From: Annulohypoxylon bovei var. microspora
Taxonomy: Eukaryota > Ascomycota > Sordariomycetes > Xylariales > Hypoxylaceae
DNA length: 57,629 nucleotides
Reading direction: 5' to 3'
Assembly: GCA_022836615.1 (NCBI GenBank)
Contig: MU405401.1
Coordinates: 1-57,629 of the forward strand
Each line of letters opens with the position of its first letter. Positions within the stretch are counted from its first letter, which is position 1. Under the pieces are notes generated by a model, which saw only the letters and a program-made list of their open reading frames with translations, did no database searches and was not told where the DNA came from. The translations under genes and the position numbers were made by a program. Shown piece by piece: positions 25,145 through 35,740 of this stretch.

Positions 25145-26609
25145 ATGAAAATATTCTATAAATTGAGATACAGATACCCAGTTGCTTCGTCCTTCAGGTT
25201 CCCCGCCTACACCTCAGTTTCACAGAAACCTTTTTTCAATTTTACTAGACAGTTCTCCCGGGTTTCCCGATTCTCCACTATGGCTCCGGGACTCTTAAGT
25301 ACCAACGGCACCAAGAAGCACAAGGTGACCGTAGTTGGTTCCGGTAACTGGTAAGTGGTGTTTTGCCTGCACTTCTAAGCTCGGGACGCTAATGACGACA
25401 TAATATAGGGGTTCGACGATCTCCAAGATCATCGCCCAAAACACTAAGGAACACCCGGACCTTTTCGAAGAGGATGTGCAGATGTGGGTGTACGAAGAAG
25501 AAGTAACATATGAAGGAAACCCGCAAAAGCTCACTACCATCATCAACAAGTACCACGAGAATGTCAAGTACCTCCCCGGCATCACGCTCCCCACCAACAT
25601 AATCGCCAACCCCTCCCTTGAAGATGCCGTCTACGAATCTTCCATCCTGATTTTCAACTTACCCCACCAGTTCATCCACCGAATCTGCGGGCAGCTAAAG
25701 GGCAAGATCCTGCCCTTCGCCCGAGGCATCTCCTGTATTAAGGGCGTCAACGTCACGGACGAGGGGATTTCGCTGTTCTCGGAGTGGATCGGCGAGGGCC
25801 TAGGGATCTACTGCGGCGCGCTGTCGGGCGCGAACATCGCGTCGGAGATCGCGGCCGAGAAGTGGTCCGAGACCACGGTGGCGTACGACCCGCCGCCGAT
25901 GGACAGCTCGCGCAACCCGTCGCGCAACCCGACGCCGCGCTCCTCCACGCCCAGCCGCGGGTCTCCGCGCGCTTCCGCCGACGAGCTGAGCGTCACGCCC
26001 CTGGCCGAGACCCAGCACCGCGACGTCCGGGGCCGCATCAGCAAGACCCGGCTTACGCCCGTGCCGCCCGAGTACCCGCCGCTGGACCACGCCACCTTCC
26101 GGACGCTGTTCCACCGCCCCTACTTCCACGTGCGCATGGTGTCCGACGTGGCCGGCGTGTCGCTCGGCGGCGCCCTCAAGAACATCGTCGCGCTCGCCGC
26201 CGGCTTCGTCGACGGCCGCGGCTGGGGCGACAACGCCAAGGCCGCCATCATGCGCGTGGGCCTGCTCGAGATGGTCAAGTTCGGCCACGAGTTCTTCGGC
26301 GAGACCATCTCGACCGGCACCTTCACCGAGGAGAGCGCCGGCGTGGCAGACCTGATCACGAGCTGCAGCGGCGGCCGAAATTTCCGCTGCGCTAAGAAGG
26401 CCGTGGAGAAGGGCATTTCCGTCCAGGAGGTCGAGCAGGCCGAGCTTAACGGCCAGAAGCTGCAGGGTACCAGCACGGCAGCCGAGGTGAACTCGTTCCT
26501 GAAGAGGCGGAATCTCGAGCAGGAGTACCCCCTATTCACGGCCGTTCACAATATCCTCGAAGGGCGGAATACGGTTGACGATATCCCTAACCTCGTCGCT
26601 AGAACTTAG
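25145..26609 (+). CDS. gpd1: NAD-dependent glycerol-3-phosphate dehydrogenase
   Basis: It reduces dihydroxyacetone phosphate to glycerol 3-phosphate with NADH, for glycerol and osmolyte synthesis, lipid precursors and redox balance. Exons are 25145 (or 25280)-25350 and 25409-26609; the 58-bp intron has GTAAGT, GCTAATGAC and TATAG, and splits the Trp codon of GSGNWGS. The NAD-binding VVGSGNWGSTI starts about residue 11 of the short form. Further landmarks are GVSLGGALKNIVALAAGF (with the catalytic Lys), GWGDNAKAAIM and GGRNFRCAKK. A Ser/Pro/Arg-rich linker (SRNPSRNPTPRSS) before the substrate domain is, from memory, usual in filamentous fungi. The short form from ATG 25280 has 423 aa. The in-frame ATG at 25145 adds 45 residues rich in Arg, Ser and Phe without acidic residues, like a mitochondrial presequence. 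Codons 25780-26400 are strongly GC-rich. Confidence 0.95.
25351..25408 (+). other. Spliceosomal intron of gpd1
   Basis: Donor GTAAGTGG, branch GCTAATGAC and acceptor TATAG are visible. Removal restores the conserved GNWGS motif in frame. Confidence 0.93.
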
Positions 26610-26873
26610 GTCTGGCTGTGGAGTGCGGAATTGCGTAGAAGATAGCTTGCCGGGTGGTAATGGAATAGGGAAATTGGAAGACGGTATAAGAGTAATGAGG
26701 ATGGCTGTTTGAATATGATAACGATCAATTGGTTTAAGGGGGGGTGCGTTACTCATAGTTGGTTGCGATAGAAATGGGTTAGACGGGCTCTACAGCATGA
26801 TATCCCGGACTAGAAACAAGAGGTTTTTGAATTCATCATATTCTGGTTGTTACCATCACGGTGCAATGTTATG
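26610..26873. other. Convergent 3' intergenic gap
   Basis: A 264-bp gap separates the convergent ends of gpd1 (plus) and the cyclotransferase-like gene (minus). Nothing else is seen. Confidence 0.5.
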
Positions 26874-28145
26874 CTACCAATCTGCAAGTAATGCATTTTT
26901 CTCACTTCCCAATGTAGACGTATTTCTTATTGTAGCCCGATCCCTTATCCTCCTAGAACCCGAATCATCTTCTTCCTCTATCGTTCGCTCCCCATCCCCG
27001 AATAATGGCTTGAAAATCGCATCGTGAGCTTTCCACAGTAGATTCGCCAAGACAGCGGACGCGGCGCCCAGCCACGTCGGTACCTTGCCGTCCTTTTTGT
27101 CGGCTAAGAAAAAGCCGAGTAGTAATATCAATGCGAAGAACGGCAGCAATATTAATAGGAGTAGCCAACGCCCCACCTCCTGCCGACACGTCGTGATCTG
27201 ATAGGCTTGCAGCTTCGCAAGGTAGAGCTGGTAATCGTCTGGGAGATAGTGCTCGCGCGCTCCGTCGCAGATCAACTGCAGGTAGCGCGCGCTCGGCTGC
27301 GCGTAGCCTGCGGGGCGGTGGACGGGCAACAGTAGTTTCTGCCACCATTTCTTGTCCCTCGGATCATCGTCGCCGTCGTCATCGTCGTTGTCATCGTCAC
27401 CGTCGCCGGGAAGTTTGAGGGAAGGCAGCCGCGGCGCATAGAGCGTGTGCGCTATAAACGGCTTTGGTAGCTCGGGTATGGGGGGCTTCTCGGGGATCTT
27501 GAAGGGTGGCGGTAGTGCGAGGACCGGTGTCAGGATGTCCTGGTACGCGGACCCGCCGCCCTCCGCCTGGATTATTTTGCGGTAGTCATCGTGCGTTAGC
27601 TCGTAGACTATACCGTACAGGCCCTTGCTCCATGAGGGGATGCCTGGTGGAAGCGAGGGTAGTAGTAATCCCGGATATTTCGCTGATCTTGGAGGCTCGA
27701 AAGGTGGGATCGGGGGGATCGGGGGGTCGCCCGGGATAGGCGGCTTGGGGATCTTGCGGGGTGTGACGTTGGAGAAGCACGGTTCCCAGTAGGGAAGGCC
27801 CGGTAAGTCGAAGGCCAGGTCGAAGGTTGGCGCCGATACGTTGATCTGGCTTACCGGTTTGATATCATGTCGGTCAAGGACAGCTTGAGAGAGGTTGGCG
27901 CCATAGGCTAGGTATAGGACGGTCAAGGCGGATGATCTATCGGGTGAATCGGGAGAGGCGAGCGCAAGGCGTTCTGGAGAAGTTCTTGGAATATTTGGAG
28001 AAGTGTTTGAGGAGAGATGGTAGTGAAGATAGGGAGAGTGAATTGAGTTGCGGATGAGTCGGATTAGAGTGTGAGCTTGTTGAAATTTATCAATCCGCTC
28101 GTACTCTGGACGCCCCTCCTCTATGTCGTGCGGTTGATCTTCCAT
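26874..28145 (-). CDS. Gamma-glutamylcyclotransferase-like protein with C-terminal membrane anchor
   Basis: Single-exon 423-aa protein. Residues 77-86 (LYLAYGANLS) are the phosphate/substrate loop of the gamma-glutamylcyclotransferase (GGCT) fold, and LYGIVYELTHDDYRKIIQAEGG (176-197) carries the expected catalytic Glu at about 195. GGCT enzymes release 5-oxoproline from gamma-glutamyl substrates in glutathione turnover, and some act in fungal secondary metabolism (GliK type). Unusual additions are a Pro-rich insert (130-170), a run of Asp (249-261), and one strongly hydrophobic segment (325-348) before a charged tail ending EKNALLADW. The protein is therefore probably tethered to a membrane with the enzyme domain on the cytosolic face. 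The enzyme call rests on motifs only. Confidence 0.8.
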   Translation of the reverse strand: MEDQPHDIEEGRPEYERIDKFQQAHTLIRLIRNSIHSPYLHYHLSSNTSPNIPRTSPERLALASPDSPDRSSALTVLYLAYGANLSQAVLDRHDIKPVSQINVSAPTFDLAFDLPGLPYWEPCFSNVTPRKIPKPPIPGDPPIPPIPPFEPPRSAKYPGLLLPSLPPGIPSWSKGLYGIVYELTHDDYRKIIQAEGGGSAYQDILTPVLALPPPFKIPEKPPIPELPKPFIAHTLYAPRLPSLKLPGDGDDDNDDDDGDDDPRDKKWWQKLLLPVHRPAGYAQPSARYLQLICDGAREHYLPDDYQLYLAKLQAYQITTCRQEVGRWLLLLILLPFFALILLLGFFLADKKDGKVPTWLGAASAVLANLLWKAHDAIFKPLFGDGERTIEEEDDSGSRRIRDRATIRNTSTLGSEKNALLADW

Positions 28146-29134
28146 AATTGCGATGTCGTTTCCAGTTATTTAGAACGAGGAAGTTTAATTTATGGGGGTT
28201 TAGGAAACTTTAAAAGATACATAAGCACCTATCATATGTACGCACCCATTGTTTGATGAGTAGGTACATGTAGTATTAGGATTAAGATACTATTCCGAGG
28301 CAGACTTACGTCAGTCTATCCACAGATTAAAGAAAAGCTTATCTTATGCAAGTATGCAAATAGGAGAGTAGTAGTATTTATGTAGGTAGGTAGAATAGCG
28401 TAATAGTAGATACAACAATTAGTTTCCTTTATTATTCCCCTGGTCCCCCTCCCCATCATCATATCATCATATCATCTTCTATCAACAACCTCTAGGTCTT
28501 CCGAATTACAAACATGTTATGATAAAAAGATATGCATACGCATCATTCAACATACTACCGCAGTCTAATATTTTCCATGCATATGCCTCGCTCGCATAAT
28601 GCACCCGAGAATAACATTGGATCTAAGCCCTTGGATTCACCAGTCTTCACTTCTGGGGGCCATTATGAGTAGTTAGTTAATGTAGGTTCAGCTCAGTGCT
28701 AAAGAATGGACTATATTGCTGACTGAATCAACTCAGAAGTACCTAGGCAATATTTCTACACAATATCACACATGATGAGTCCTATTTGCAGATGGAAGGT
28801 TGCAAGGTTGTTAGCCAATAGCAACTGTGTTGCAAGAGTGCATCTCGTTTAAATCTGTCGTAGGATTGCTGATTACCATAGAACTCGTGTGATAGAGGTT
28901 GCATTTACCTGGATCCTAGAAATTGTGCATACATGGATGGCCCTCCTCAATTTTCATACTCTCCTTTTTTCAGCCTTAAATTCATTCCTCTCCGCTACCA
29001 GCAATAGAAAGTGCAACATGTTTTTGGACGAAAAGCACGCCTAATAAATATGACAATCGCTGATGACTTAGTTCACTCTAGTGCGCCGCCTGTAGCAGCA
29101 CTACCTTCTACTAGCAATAGTATCACCCCCCACG
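28146..29134. other. Divergent intergenic region
   Basis: It is the shared upstream region of the cyclotransferase-like gene (minus) and the ankyrin gene (plus). It contains GTAGGTAGGTAG at 28383-28392 and an ATCATATCATC microsatellite near 28457-28478. An ATG at 29050 opens a frame that closes after about 45 codons, so it is at most an upstream ORF for the ankyrin gene. Confidence 0.45.
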
Positions 29135-32100
29135 ATGAGCAGGCTTCGAATTCAGCTAGCCCCCCCCATATCCATTGACTTGGGGCAACAACTTGAGAAA
29201 GCGATCCGAGAAAATGATTACGACACGCTGAAAAGACACTTGGACTCCAGGGATGATCTACTTGAGCTACCTTTACAGCACGAGTTCAAGAAAAACAACG
29301 AGACTCTGGCACTCAATGTCACCCCGTTGGTTTTAGCAGTGAAATTGGGCAACACTTCAATCGTTAAATTGCTTCTTGAGAAGAATGCAGAGGTGAACAC
29401 AGAAGTTCCAGAGCTTGGTGGAACGGCACTGCATCTAGCTTCTCAATACGGCCACAAAGACAGCGTGGATCTGCTTCTCCCCAAAATTGCAGATATAAAT
29501 CAAAAAGATTGTGGCGGATCGAGTCCACTACATCAAGCATGCAGATATGGGAATGTTGAAATCGCTGCTTGTCTTTTAGACGCACAAGCAGACATAAGCC
29601 ACCGCGACAATCTCCGCAACACATCGTTCCATATTGCTTCCATGTATGGCCAGCAAAAGGTCCTGCAGCTTCTGTGGAATCGGGGATCAAAAGAGCAGAT
29701 CAATGAGACCAACATCTATTCCAATTCAGCACTACACCTAGCGTGTATTAATAATAGAAAGGAAACGGCAGAGTGGTTGCTGGATTTGGGAGCAGCAATC
29801 GAACTGCGAAACAAACATGGGTTAACTCCGCTGCATGTGGCCTGTGGCGAAGGCCGCATTGAAGTGATCGAAATGCTTCTCAAACGCCAGGCAAATATCC
29901 ACCAGAAAAGTGACTCTTTATCTACCCCGATCCTTCATTCATGTTATCATCTACAGTTACAAAGTCTCACGACGCTATTGAGACATGGTGCATTGGTTAC
30001 AGATATTGATAGGTTTGGTTCTAATTGTTTACACCAAGTTGTCCTAAGCAAGAAGAAATCATCGAACGTGCTTAGAGATATACTCATGAAACTCATCGGT
30101 GGAGGAGTAAACATCAATGGGCTTAACATTTCTGGATGTTCACCTCTCCATCTCGCTTGCATACACCAAAATCTCAAGATCGTTGAGCATCTTCTCAATT
30201 TAGGTGCTGATTTCAACCAAAGAGGGACTTTGATCGGAAGTACTGCTCTTATGGAGGCTTGCTGCAAGTCAGATGTAGAGATCGTCAAGACACTTCTAAA
30301 ATGGGGGGTTGACATGACTATCACAAACCATCACGGACTGACTGCCTTGGCATTAGCCTGTCGCTTCAATCAACTAGAGTCCGTCAAGGCTCTCATCAAA
30401 CATGGTTCAGCTGTCGCATTTTGCACCAAAGCCGGGCTTACACCTTTATGTACTGCGGCTATCAATAACAATATTGACATTGCACTTGAAATCTTAATAA
30501 CACCAGATTATTTTCCTGAAAACCCGGCTAAAGAAAAGGCTTTTACTGAGCGCGTGGCGAACAAGGCCGATGTCCAAAAAATCGAGGACAAACTCTTACA
30601 GAGTTTTGAAACGACCAAGTACGAGAAACAGGAGCAACTTCAAGCTATCTTGAATTGGGCAATTTCCAACGGAGCCTTAAAGCTGGCAAAGCATTGCATT
30701 TCCCAAAGCCCACAGGTGCTACAATGTGAACGAAATGGTGCGACCTGGCTTCACGTAGCAGCCCAGCATGGGCAACATGAATTTATCCAGTTCCTTTGGT
30801 CTGAGACTGATGCCCTGGAGACAGATGTGGGAAAAGCACCTTACCACAAGATCGATGTCATGGCGGTAGCTAAAGGCAATACCACGGCTCTGCACACAGC
30901 GACTACTGATGGTAGTATTGAAGTCGTACGACTTCTACTGGACCGGATAACTAAACAATCTGAGAGGGTCGCAGCAATTCTACAGCAGAATAGTCAAAGT
31001 CAATCTCCTCTAACTATATCGATCAATCAAAAGCACAAAGACCTAGAAGGGCTATTCTGGAATGCCATCCGCCAACTTGGGACTACTGATAAAAGCTATA
31101 TGGATTCCCATCTGGTGGAGGCTAACAGGATCCTCAAGGCACTTGCTCAATATGAGACTCCTAGACATGAAGTCGTCTTGAACGAATTGTTGCAGCAATG
31201 GTTCAAGGGGGGATCCGATGAGGGTCAGCAAGGCCTCACGACACTTGGCTGGGCAGTCCGCCGTTCTCAGCCCGTCGTAGTATGGTGGTTGTTGTCGAAG
31301 GGCGGGTACTCGTCCGGCTACGATATCGAGAGCGCCCAGAAACTTCTACCAAACCCATGCTTAGATCCCGTTCAAAGACTTATCAAAAAGTTACTTCTAG
31401 ATCCACCACCAATTCTGGACCAAGTCGCAAACCCGAACAATGACGACATAACTTCACCGCCACCACCCATGAACACAAAAAGTCCTGCGTTAGACATCCA
31501 AGGGAATATTGTTGATATTTATACTTCTGGCGAAACAGTAAGCATTCCATACACAAGCGCTAGCATTGATGATATTATCTACAAAAAGGGCCCAGAATCC
31601 CTTATGAAGAATGCCAGAAGAAACTGGAACCAACGCTATCTGGATGAACTGGAGGAGGAATTGGGCAGGATGGGTTCTAACTCCTCCGCAAGCCAACATG
31701 AAGCTCTACGTATGGCATCTAAATCGTCTGAGCACGATATAAGTGATAATGAAGAGTGTTCGAATGACATAACTGGTGTTTTCAAGTTTCGTTGGATTCA
31801 TCTTCCGGTCAACGAGGTAAGACCTCCTGAATTCGTACAAATGCCAATGCTTGGACAGCGCTAACAGATATGCCGTTGTCAGTTACATTTAATGAGAGTA
31901 AGTTGTGTTATACTTCGATAACATTAATACGAAATTCACACATTAATTCTCTCAAGGACCTCGTTTGTCGGATGTCACATGATTCAAAACGCCTAGAGAT
32001 GGACCACACAGCTTTGATGAAGCATTTTAACAGAAGCTGGACTGAACTAGCGGCAGGCGGAAAGCAAAATTACATGAAGCCACAATGCGTAGTATGTGTA

Positions 32101-33983
32101 CAGGATTCATTTTCCGACCTTTTCAATAGCTAACCATATCTGTCTTGACAGCGGAAGGAAATAGATCACATCAACCACTCTGATGATGATCTGGATAGAA
32201 GCAAGCCTCTAGGAAAAAGTAATACATGTACAGCTCTCTATGTACGTATTGACGTGGTCCCACCTCAGGGCATAACGTAATGTGCTAATTTGAATCAAAA
32301 ATAGATGCCATATCTTACATTAGGAAAGTATAATTCCAGCAAGTCGAAGCATAATACCGACGAAGTCAGTGAGCTTGGCAAATACATCGGCACCCGTCAC
32401 TCGAGACAAATCAGACACAATCCCCTGACTCTTGATCAGTATTACTACCCAATACTTACTGATACCGAGAAAAGAGACAATGATCAAGTGCTATCAAAAT
32501 CCCTAGAAAAGAAAGGTAAACAAGGCGAGAGGAAGATTTTGATGGTGAACCAATTGTGGGTATGGATCATCGATGAGAGTATGACAGTCGGGCCTAGCAA
32601 TTTCGCACATGTGTTTAAGCTAACGTCTATTTAGAGACGATCATCACGGCTGCAACCAGAGACCCTTCTCGGGAATCCACATGGAGTTTAGTTGAAAGTG
32701 TCCTGGACGACCTACTTTATGGTGGAACTAAAAATCGGCTCGAACGCGATATATCAGTCCAGTCCGTAATGGAGCTGGTTCTCGGAGTTGCAACCCAGTC
32801 TTTCGTGGAAAAGACCATATCAAGTCTAGACCCAGGCTCGAAACGGCCAACTGGGAAGAAGGGGCCAATCGAGATATTCCGCGAGTCAATCAGAGACGTG
32901 GTTCGTGATTGCATTTGTGTGAAGTCACTGTTATCCTAGGAACTAATTAGCTTGAGCAGGCTGAAGCCGAAAACCAACTCTTCCGAGATTTTCTTGCGGG
33001 CCTGCGTAAAGAAGCGGGGGAACAGAGAGGACAGCATGGTAATGAGTCTCGGCTTAAATCGCGAACTGAACAGACATCTCGCAATCGCTACCATATTATT
33101 TCATCCGAAACCGAGCTTCTTGAGGAGACACGGGATATATGCGACGAACTCCAGATTCTCAGGTCTCTAGCAGAGGACCAAGATGTTGTCTGGAAGCAGG
33201 CTTTCTCTCCTAGTGATATGAGAGATCAGCTCCAATACTATCATTCTTGCACGCCTACTGACGTTAAAAAGAGTCTGAATGAAATGCTGTTAGAGGCAGA
33301 AAAAACGACCAACTATGTCAGTTCTACTCGTTCAAGGATAGACCTCGTCTTAAGCTAATACTAAAGGTAGATCAATGATCTTCTCAATTTGCGACAGGCG
33401 GAATATAGTCGAGTACAAGCTAAAGACTCAGCGAAGCAATCCAACAGTATATTCATCTTTACTCTCATCACCATTGTGTTTGTAAGTCATCACTCGATGG
33501 GGTAGGAAATTTATGACAGAGCACTTAACTGACGATTTCGTTTGCCAACAAGCTCCCCCTCTCGTTTCTATCATCTCTGTTTGCACTTAATGTTTCCGAC
33601 TTCCCCCACGAGTCGGGAAACTTGGTGTATGAAGGATGGTGGCTATTTCCCATTCTTTGTAAGTTGTTTCCAGCACCCACAAGATGAAAATGCTAATGCT
33701 GGAGGAAGTCGGTGTGACAGCCATCGTATCCATTCCCGCTATCTTCTTTGCGTGGAATGTGAACGACATCTCAGAGTGGTTGCGCGGAAGAGGTAGCTCA
33801 ACTGAAAGACCCACGGCTGCCTCGGATGAGAAGAATGATGGGACTTTATCACAGCAGAGAACCACAAAGTTCTTCAGCAAATATTTGAAACTGAGAAGGC
33901 GGAGGGTTGAAAAGAATAACAAGAATACCCTTCCTCAACACGAGAATCCACGAGAAGCTGTGTACCTAGAAAAGGGGTTATAA
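29135..33983 (+). CDS. Ankyrin-repeat protein with C-terminal CorA-like two-TM domain
   Basis: I reconstruct ten exons in phase: 29135-31816, 31883-31897, 31957-32088, 32152-32241, 32305-32578, 32635-32900, 32960-33316, 33371-33481, 33553-33658, 33721-33983, giving 1431 aa. Residues about 60-480 hold roughly eleven ankyrin repeats (for example GGTALHLASQYGHKDSVDLL, HGLTPLHVACGEGRIEVIEM), with two more near 540 and 590. After a divergent linker comes FRWIHLPVNE, KPQC and LYMPYLTLGKY, a helical stretch, then two membrane segments: SIFIFTLITIVFLPLSFLSS and a second around WWLFPILSIVSIPAIFF. This C-terminal plan matches CorA-like Mg2+ transporter families of fungi, but the GMN signature is not present after TM1, so ion transport is doubtful. 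The product is probably a membrane protein with cytosolic ankyrin repeats. The donor at 32901 (GTTCGT) is the weakest join. Confidence 0.85.
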
Positions 33984-34576
33984 TTGGGGGAAGGGGGGGG
34001 GAGCAACAAAAATCAATACCAAAGGATTCGCTGTCTGTCATGGGGTTGGATAATTATAAACCCAGCGCTTATTACGAAGCTCGAATGTAGCTGGGTGCTT
34101 CGATTATGTTATCTAGCGTCTAAACTGCAATTTTATTCCTATGAGAGTGGATGGACGATACCGCCTTTAAACGCCACCCCCAACTTTACACCACCTTGTA
34201 ACGACGAGGTGAGCCAAACGCGTTTAACAGCACCATGTAGATACGGTAGTACATCACTTCAGCCCTTAAGCTATTTGCGACCATGATACCAATCATCGAT
34301 TGATATGAATTGTGATGGCTGACAGATTCGGTCAGCATGGAATCCGGTGAAAAGAGGAAACCTATCGAACATTTCGTAGAATTTTACCTTGTGACTTTCT
34401 CATAGCAGCTTTCATGTTTCACCGCATAAGAACTTCTACCGCTGACACATAAGCTCATATATTTCCTGATTCTTCTGTCCTTTTCGCGTTAATGTGAACA
34501 AAAAATTTGCCATAAGCGATGTCCACTTTTACTAATCCTTGATAACCCTACCTTAGGTACTTATGTGTATTTCAAC
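33984..34576. other. Intergenic
   Basis: It starts with a G-rich tract (33987-34001). No gene is seen. It should contain the ankyrin gene terminator and the promoter of the next membrane-protein gene. Confidence 0.4.
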
Positions 34577-35740
34577 ATGTCGCCCCTATATTTTATCATC
34601 ATATTGTCTCTTTTTCAAATGAACTTCGCTACTGCACAACTAGACGATAACAGTCTTCCTTACAATTACTATTCGTCCATCCCCAGGACTGCTCGACCTT
34701 GGAGTCCACAATTCGAGGCGTGGTATCCAGACCACAGGAAGTTTTTAGCCAATGTATCGCAAGGCATCTGTAACCTCACCTTACGAGACTACCGCGCCGC
34801 CTATGAGGCGCCTCGAGGCTCCGTAGAGTCGACAAAGATTCTCTCTATTTGTTATCGCCATGAGGCTTGCATTCTCAGCCAATATGGAGACAATTTTCAG
34901 GCGAACGCCCAAGGCGCTTCGGTAGTTCTTGGCTTATTCCCAACTTTGATGTCTGTCTCAATAGGACCTAGCGTCTCCGAAATCTACCTTCTTTCGATAC
35001 ACCGGCCTATTTTGGCCATGCTAATAACTCTCGGTTCACCAACTTACCAGGTTTCAAAGCTATTTGAATATCATCACCCCGGCCTCTTGCTTCATCCCGA
35101 AAACAACAAGTTACAAATTTTCATTTCCTCGAAGAGTTTTGCAATGTTTCTAAGCATTCTCGAATACTTCGTTGCGCTGCTAGCATCAGGGACTGTCCTC
35201 TATACGACCGTCGAGATGGGCCAAAAGTCCATCCTTGCTTGGGGGTGCACCACACAATTTGCAGAGCTCTCGTGGGCAGTCTTTGCTCTCGTGCCGCAAA
35301 TTCTTGTAACTGGAGGCTATGCGGTATTGTCGAGGAACAGACATACTTCGCAGCCCACTCAACACCAAAGGCAGCACAGACCTCATATTGAGATCTGCCA
35401 AGCTACCCTTCAGCGAATGCTAACAACTTTTGCTATACCACTTCTCGATGTTATTAAAAGAGAGGTTACGGTCTGCGCGAAACAGGAGCTCCGTCGTGGC
35501 GTGATGAAGCAAGGTCCGCGGCCGGCAGTGGTGCTTAACATAATAGCTCAATGCATGTGCTTCATTCTTTTCGCGTTCGGCACGTTTATGTTCTCGTCGG
35601 TGCTGTTTGTGACAGTTACCGATGTCTTCGTGCAAATATACGTACGTCTATTTTTCTCTGCGCTTTTTTGTAGATTAATATTGGTTATAGAACTGGCAGG
35701 GTTAAGGAGTGTCAACCCCCAAAATGGGATTGTTACTTAG
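34577..35740 (+). CDS. Signal-peptide multi-pass membrane protein, unknown function
   Basis: The first in-frame ATG is 34577, giving 387 aa; a longer frame to 34565 has no ATG. Residues 1-21 (MSPLYFIIILSLFQMNFATAQ) look like a signal peptide. The predicted lumenal/extracellular part (about 22-115) contains PRTARPWSPQFEAWYPDHRK, sequons NVS and NLT, and Cys residues. Hydrophobic segments follow at about 112-130, 193-210, 220-250 and 305-335, and another near the C-terminus (LFFSALFCRLILVIEL), so five or so membrane spans are likely. I do not recognise the family, though the architecture resembles fungal conserved hypotheticals. It is on the same strand as its ankyrin/CorA-like and SLATT neighbours. 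Confidence 0.75.
   Translation: MSPLYFIIILSLFQMNFATAQLDDNSLPYNYYSSIPRTARPWSPQFEAWYPDHRKFLANVSQGICNLTLRDYRAAYEAPRGSVESTKILSICYRHEACILSQYGDNFQANAQGASVVLGLFPTLMSVSIGPSVSEIYLLSIHRPILAMLITLGSPTYQVSKLFEYHHPGLLLHPENNKLQIFISSKSFAMFLSILEYFVALLASGTVLYTTVEMGQKSILAWGCTTQFAELSWAVFALVPQILVTGGYAVLSRNRHTSQPTQHQRQHRPHIEICQATLQRMLTTFAIPLLDVIKREVTVCAKQELRRGVMKQGPRPAVVLNIIAQCMCFILFAFGTFMFSSVLFVTVTDVFVQIYVRLFFSALFCRLILVIELAGLRSVNPQNGIVT

Noticed and set aside
25784..26539. Long alternative frames on both strands over gpd1 exon 2
   Set aside because: They are shadows caused by very high GC at third positions; the gpd1 frame carries all conserved motifs.
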